Source: Batillaria attramentaria
Taxonomy: Eukaryota > Mollusca > Gastropoda > Batillariidae
Reading direction: 5' to 3'
DNA length: 64,000 nt
Assembly (NCBI GenBank): GCA_018292915.2
Contig: JACVVK020000205.1
Location: 452,001-516,000 of the forward strand
The notes beneath the pieces were generated by a model, which searched no databases, had not been told where the DNA came from, and worked only from the letters and a program-made list of their open reading frames with translations. Of this stretch, positions 28,171-36,207 are shown piece by piece. The stretch's first letter is position 1. Every line of letters begins with the position of its first letter. The position numbers and the translations under genes were made by a program.

Positions 28171-31100
28171 CCGGGAAATGATTTGCTATGTCGGTATAAA
28201 CGGAGTCCGGTATAACCCATGGCCGCTATAAGTGGAGCATACTGTAATAGAAGGTGAACCGCCACCTATCCGTTGTGTGAAATTCAGGCTACCTTCCCAG
28301 CAAGAAGTGTGTGGCAGCTCAAACCGTACTTGGGAAAATTCCCACCCCTGTCAAGCTATACTTTCAGATTGACCTGCGTTGTTATTCATTAGTTTTTTGC
28401 TGGCAGGGTGACTACATGATGGATGTGACCATGTTTCACTACACAGCCTGGCCGGACAATTTTGCCGCAGCCTCGCCCTGGTCCCTCATCGACTTCCGGC
28501 GAAAAGTGCGGAAACACATGGGCGGAGAGGAATCCCAGACCATCGTGCACTGCAGGTACATCTGATTAGTAGTTTTAACACAGGTCAAAGAATACAAATG
28601 CACGAGGCCTCGAAATAACTATATATTCCCTATTAGCATCAGTCATCATAGTCACCCCTAAAAATGCTTCAATCTACAAACAAAAATTATCATGCACAGA
28701 CCATTCAAGGGCACGCACCTGACAGGAGTTTTAAAAACATTTGAATGTCTTCTTTTCGCTCAGGCCTCACTGGAGTAATGTTAGTCTAATTTCTGTTTAG
28801 GCCAGAAAGCCCCTTCACTCAAATCCACTCGAATCACCTTTGCAGAACCCTGAAACTCCCCTCCCTCCCCCCTCCATTATGAACAATCTCTGCCTTTGGT
28901 CCTACCCATGCGCACCACCTTTAAACGACAATAATGGTCAGATTGATGACCGTGGTCGTCGTCGTCGTCGTAACTGAAAACGCAGCATGTCTGACCTACT
29001 TGTAGTTCGCCAAGTTCTTTTGTGTAATGCAGTTAAAACGTAACAGACTGCTCAGATTTTAATCTTATTTAAAAAAAAACAAAAAAAAAACAAAAAAACA
29101 TCCTCGCCACCATGCCCGCGGACCTCCCCAGCAGGTAGCACCTTCACAGAAAAAGTTCTTCTTCATAGTTCAAAAGCCATTTCTACCCGTGTAATTAAAC
29201 TGCTGGTTGTTAAGATTGTCTTCATTGACAGCGCCGGTATCGGGCGGACGGGTACCTACCTGGCTCTGGACATTCTGTTAGCACGCGCCGAACACGAGGA
29301 CAAGATTGACGTGTTCACGTGCGTGTGGAAACTGAGGCAGCAGCGCATCTGTATGGTGCAGACTCTGGTATGCTTGTGTTCGGGTACGGGGCGGGTGGGT
29401 GGGTGGGTGTTTTGGAGTTTAACGTCCTTTTCCACCGCGTAAGGGTGATATCAAAGACGGGGCAACGATGAAAAAGCCAGCACCAACATTTGGCCCCAGC
29501 CGGTATACGAACTCACGACCCGAGCATTAGAAGTCCAACACTCTACCGTTCGGCCACCCCGCCTCCCCGGGGTACAGGGCCCCTATGTAAAACTCGAGGT
29601 TAATTTAACCCACGGCTTCGGGCATAACCCGGACTAGGACAAAAGAAACCCAAAAACAGAAATTAAATTATAAAAGGAAGCGAAGAAAGGTAGGAAAAAA
29701 TCCTTCTCCAACGTCTTCGGCACCATGGTGGAATGGACCTGCTTCCTGGTTAAACAACAAAACAACAGAAAATTTAACCCTAGAGCTAGTTTAGTTCGAG
29801 GTTAGACTCTAACCCTGGGCTAAAATCCCTTACCTCGACTTTTACATGTGGGCCCAGATCGTTAGCTATGATGTGACGCTTTGGCGCGGTTTTTTCCCAA
29901 CAGAGGTCTCAGAAGTGGAGAACAGTGAGGGTGGGTGGGTGGGTGTTGGGGGTGTGGGGGGGGGGGCGCCCTTTTACACCCTTTTCTACCAATACGGGTG
30001 ATATCAAAGACGGGGCAACGAGAAAAAGTCCAGGGTAAATATTTGGCGCCCAGCCGGGATTCGAACTCACGACCCGAGCATTGAAAGTCCAACGCTTGAC
30101 CATTCGGCTATCCCAACTTCCTTGCAAAGGAGAGGTGCAAAAACTAACCGGCATATGAGCTTGTGTCATATGAGAAGGTTTTGCTGAATTTACGGAAAGC
30201 AACACAGCGCTGCAAATAAATGTTGATAGATCGTGGCAGTGGGTGAATGGTGAATATATCTCAAGAAGTGACCTATCAGCTTATTGATGAGCTCTTTCGT
30301 GGAGATCGCTACCAAGAACTCCGTTGGGGGAAATACGTGTGTCTGCTGTCGTTTTCGGTGGTTTCAGAACACCCCATCAAAGCCACCCAGGCCGATGGTT
30401 TTGTAACTTTGAGAAGATAATTCGTGTCCTTTTGATATTCAGTAAAAGTAAAACGAACATTATAACTCACATTGTTTTCCATCAGGCCCAGTACATTTTC
30501 ATACACGAGGCGCTGGCTGCAGCTCTCACCACACCCGTTCCGGTTCACTGGATGGACTTCGACCTTGACCTACTTCTGAATGAGAAGGACGGAAAACGGC
30601 TCGTAGATGAGGAGTTCAAGGTCAGCGCCATGGCAACCTTTATCATCATGCATGCCCGTCAGCCTCTTCTAGCTTGCTGCATGACGGCTGCATACTTTGC
30701 CATCCCCGGCACACTTGCAGTACTTAACGTATCACTCGACCACACAGAAAGCTCTTCTGCTTTGAAAACAACAGAAGGGCCAGCAAAAAATTAAAGGTGC
30801 TGCGTGCAAACAACCTTGCGCAGACCTTTCGCTCCAAATGTTCAACCTTCGAAACCTTTGTTCTGCCTCGTGATTGGTTAGTCCTCTTACAGATACAGTT
30901 CGATAGACGTGTATAACAAGCAGCAGGTTCCTAAGTTTAACACTTACCCTGCCAATGACTCTTTGGCATCCTGCCTGCTGGTGCCAAAAGTTCTCTAAAC
31001 TTAATCACCGTCGATGCCGCTCACTTTTTTTTTCTTTTGTTTTCTTCGTACCCCAAATTGTGTTCATGTGCTTTCTTCGGAACATTTCGGGGTTCGGAGC

Positions 31101-33056
31101 CTTTGGGAACAATTCACTGTCACTGTCCTATGCAGAGAAAACTCGAAAATGGCAGTGACCCTTGCGTTCGAGTAAACTCGAAGATCGTTGAGAAAGTACT
31201 AAGAGTTACCTTATCTACATGTCCACAGAATCTCCAGAATCTCACGCCAACACCGGAGAGAGAGACACACGCAGACAGTGGACACGGTGGGCGCTACAAT
31301 CCGGCAGAGCTCCTAGGAGTACCGAGTAAGTGAACTTGTTATCACTTAGAGGCACAACTCACGAATGTAAACCTCGGGGTAAGGGAGGTAACTTTCAGGG
31401 AACTTCCAAGGAATTAGTCAGGAGACATTTTGATGGTTTTAGAAAACACTGTGAAAGCTTTCTGTCTATTTCCACTCGACAAATTCAAACCAGAAGGGGC
31501 CGAGAGTGACCTCTTTTATGGTTGAACTTTAAGATGAATGGAGTTTTTTTTTAAATTATGTTTTTGCGTTTTTTTCATGGTACAAGAACAGGAGCATAGT
31601 GACATGGTAGACTAATAATACAGAGACATCAAGACAAGTACACTTACAGAGATGGAGGACTAGTACATGTATAGACATAACATAACAAGCTAGCGGTACA
31701 GGTAAACGGTATGAGTTATCCTTTTGTTGACAGTAACTGGGCTACAATTTGCTTGGGTGTTTTTGCGACGCTTCTTTTCAGAATTAACGGCGATTTCTTT
31801 TAATTTTACAAGAAAAAAAAAATAAAGCTATTTTAATGCTTAATTTCCATGAAATATAAAAGAAATCGCACTTAAATCAGCACAAAACCCCCAAACAATT
31901 ATAAACCTACACCTAAACAGGAGACAATGGACCAGCAGTAGTAATCACCTGCTTTTTCTCCCCCTGTAAACGTGTTTTCTCAAACTGCAGGAGACATCGA
32001 CAGAGTTCATGTTCTGAGTCCAGACGGACGGTTCTCACCAGTCTACATCAACGCCATTTTCCTGTCGGTACGTTGACTGCCATGCAGAGCACATACGAAG
32101 TCTCGTTCTAACAGTTCCTTCCGTCATCCGAATATCTCTCTATAGTAATATATCATATGGTAAAAAGGCCTTTGGAAGCGCTTGTCTAATAACGCTTAGG
32201 CCCTGTCTTACGGTGGTAGATCCAAAGAGTACGGTAGAAAGGGTATTCATCTGAGTCGGGAGTTCTGAGTCTAGTTTATAGGGTTTGTAGTATACGAAAT
32301 AGGCAGAACCTTGTTTCGCCGCTAAGACTGACTAGCTGGGACTAGGTTATCTAAGATCTCAGTAATTGTTTATTCTTTAGATATTCTTTTAGATACTTCT
32401 TGCATTGGTAGAATGACTATGAACCGACCAACCAACCAACCAATTAACCAAAACCAAACCAACAAACCAACCAACCTTTCAGACAAAAGGGAAAAGTGGT
32501 CATGAAAGAGATTGACGTAATGGTCTCTTTCCTCAAATGACGTCAGTGGACTTGCTTTCTTCCCATCTTTCAGTTATATCATAATGCGCGTGCTTCCCTC
32601 GTTGTACATAGTGTCTGGCAAAACGTTTGCCAGACCATGCAATTGTTGTGCTCATTATGCCGCGGGACACTGACATTCGATTGGCTGAATTCTGGGGGCT
32701 CGACCCTTTTGATCGACAGGAGAAGAGTCGTCCATTGAATTTCGTCAATACGAAACACACGTTCATGAGAGTAAATGACGTAAATGCTTCGTTGATTTCA
32801 GAGCTACACCCAGGCCCGGGCATTTATCCAGACCCACACCCCCCTTCACGGCGCTGTGGTGGACTTCTTGTCCATGGTACTACAGCATAACGTCACTACC
32901 ATTGTCTGTTTGGACACTACCATTGGCACTGACGAGGGGCGCCAGGTTGGAAATAGTTTTCAAATCGGTCTCTCTGTCTCTGTCTCTCTCTCTCTCTGTG
33001 TCTGTGTGTGTGTCTCTCTCTCTTTGTCTGTGTCTGTCTCTCTCTCTCGCTCTGTC

Positions 33057-33114
<58 letters not shown>

Positions 33115-35656
33115 CGGGAGCTGGGGCAATTTTTTTAATATGCCTGATGATGGAGATGAGGATGATGGTATGATGATGCTATGGATGCCCATATGGTTTG
33201 GGACTGCGGGACAGGGCCGATTTCCGCTCTTCCTGTCATAAATATCCCGGTGATATTATTAAATAAATAAATCTGCATGATGCGGTGTTAATATTCTTGT
33301 GTAACGTTTTCTAGGCGGGAACAGTCCAGTACTGGCCGAAGACCGCTGGCAAGTTCGTGACCTTTGGACCGTATCAAGTCAAGCTTCTGGAAACGTCCGT
33401 GAAATTCATTGGATTGGTATTCAAGTTCAACCTGCGCATCACCTTCTGCCCTCCCCAAGATACCACTGTGGTGAGCGTGAAAAGAAGTAAATGCTTGTTG
33501 TTGGTTTGGTGCGTTGCGTCCTATTGAACCACCTATACTACTACTACTATTACTACTACTACTACTACTACTACTACTTATTTCAGCCCAGATATCTGTG
33601 AGCTTTAAAACCTCGCACATGCTGTTTTCAGACCGGTCAAAGTTCGGGTCAGCTTTTACTGTTTTTTTTTGTTTTTGTTTTTTTGGGGGTCGAATTATGC
33701 CTGTATTTTGCTGTTTTTAGTCTCCTTTGTTGATGATTTGAACCCGACATCCTCAGGTGGCAATGCAGTGTTATCAATTAGTTAACGTACTCCAGAACCC
33801 ACAAATATTCTCTGTTTTTTTTTTTTTCTCTAAATGTGACTAACTTGACTGTGAATTTTCTCACAAAATAATGAACCGATACTGATGGTTAAAATCAAGG
33901 CCGTCGTCAGAAACAGGTAACATCTGCGCACGCACATGAGATCTGTACATTTTAGCAACAAACTGTATTGTGTGTTTTTTGGCTCAGTGTCTTGTGTTTG
34001 ACTTCAGGAGTGCCTTCAAACTCTTCAGGAGTGCCTTCAAACTCTTCAAAGCTCATGCAAAAAAATCGCAGTGTTGCTTGAAATTATCAGATCACTACAA
34101 GCCACTTCAACTAGTTCAAGCCACTTTCATGCAATCTGCAGACGTCTCGGGCCTAGCAGGAAGGCCCACGCCTTGCGTACTAGTGGCTTGAAGTGGCTGC
34201 TACTGGTGTGCATGGACTCTTTCTTTTTAACCTTCCGGCTACGTCGCTAAAAAACTTCTTAGTCCTACATCGTGTGAAACAACTTACCCATGGTTTTTAA
34301 ATAGGTAATTTTCGACTTATTCCTAGTCCTACGTCGTGGGAAACAAATTACCAATGGTTTTTATATAGGCAGATTGCAGCTTATTCCTAGTCCTACATCG
34401 TGGGAAACAAATTACCCATGGTTTTTAGAAAGGTAAATTTCAACTTATTCCTAGTCCTACATCGTGGGAAACAAATTACCCATGGTTTTTATATAGGCAA
34501 TTCACAACTTATTCTTTAATTACTCTGCTAATTACAAGTTAAACAACACAATTTATGGCATGAACATAGTCAAACCATTTATTGACAAAGTCATGAAATT
34601 TCAAAGGTGGGACCAAAATATTGACCGAGATACGTTCATCTAAAGCAATGTGTGTGCAACTTTTTACCCACGAAGGTTAACCCGTCTTATCCTACAGTGA
34701 GCAAGGTGGGGGGGGGGGGGGGGTCGGGCTCGGTCTGCTAAGAGTTAATCGATTCTTCTTTTTAAAAATCATTTTCAATCCTGTGCCCACTTCAGGATGG
34801 ACCGGATACAGGTTCTGATAAGGAGTTCTCGCGAGACCTGACCCTGTACAAATGCAACCTGTGGCAACGGCCGGTGGGCCTGATGGAGTTGTCCTACCTG
34901 ACTCCCACGGGTCCCAGCATACTCCTGGAACTGGTATCAGTTGTCGCGCCCAGTGAACAGGCGCCTGCTGTTGTGCACTGCAGGTTAGGATGGAGTGGTT
35001 TTTCAAGTAGGATTTTATTGTGTTAGCTGTGTAGTGGTGCATCTTTTTGTCCAATAGACGACTCCACTCGACAAGCCCCCATCGAAGCCAAAGCCCCGCC
35101 CCTTTACTCGGCCGTGTGTTGGCAAAACACAGCACGTCCATGACGTCATTTTATGGAAAAAGGGGTGATTTCAAGACGTAAAGGGATTTTTCCTCAAATG
35201 ACGTCAGTGGACGTACTGCGTTCTTTCCACGTTTCAAGTCATATCGAACTACACGTGCTTCCCTCTTTGAAGTGTCTTGCAAGAAAGTTTGCCAGACCAT
35301 GCCACGTGTTGCAATGACCATTAATCCACGGCACGCGATTGGCAAAATTTTGGGTGCTCGACAGGAGTGGAGTTGTCTAGTACTGTTGTATGCGTAATTT
35401 GGGCTGCCTGCTTCCGATCCCCGACCCAACCCCCCACCCCTCCTACAACAACAACAACAACAAAGGGTGGGTGGGTGTTTGGAGGTTTAACGTCCTTTTC
35501 CACCACATACGGGTGATATCAAAGACGGGGCAACTGTGAAAAAGCCAGAACAAATATTTGGCCCCAACCGGGATACGAACTCACGACCCGAACATTAGAA
35601 GTTCAACGCTCTACCATTCAGCCACCCCGGCTCCCCACAACAGCAACAGCAACAGC

Positions 35657-35723
<67 letters not shown>

Positions 35724-36168
35724 CGAAGTCAGTTTTGGTTAAAACTAAATACTTTATTTACGTGAAGCAGGTTAGCCACAACAAATGTGAACTAAATGTA
35801 AAAACGTATATAGTTTGACCAAAGTGTCACAGATGATACATTATGCAAAGTATCCTGGCTAAAACTACTTTTCAACCTGATACACTATCGAGGCGTTTCT
35901 ATTCAGGCTTTGTTTTTCTTCTCATTCTAGGGACGGTTACACTCGAAGTGGTCTCTTCTGCGTTGCGGCGACTGTCCTAGAACGCCTGCGCAAGGAGGGT
36001 CACGTGGCCGTCAGTTACGTCACAGCACACATGCGCGTGCCCCGCCGGGAAAACATCGTCAGCGTGGTATGAATATGAATTTTGTATTATTATACACGTG
36101 CATGCATAATTATATGCATATTTTTTTTCCAAGAGAGGAAGGGTAACGTTGGAGCTTTTACAAGTCGA

Positions 36169-36207
<39 letters not shown>

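Noticed and set aside
28280..28406. Extra exon between the D1 exons 27628-27747 and 28407-28555
   Set aside because: An ATTCAG acceptor-like site exists at about 28288, but the flanking exons join at phase 0 and give continuous PTP sequence (LTLHR then GDYMMDV) without it.
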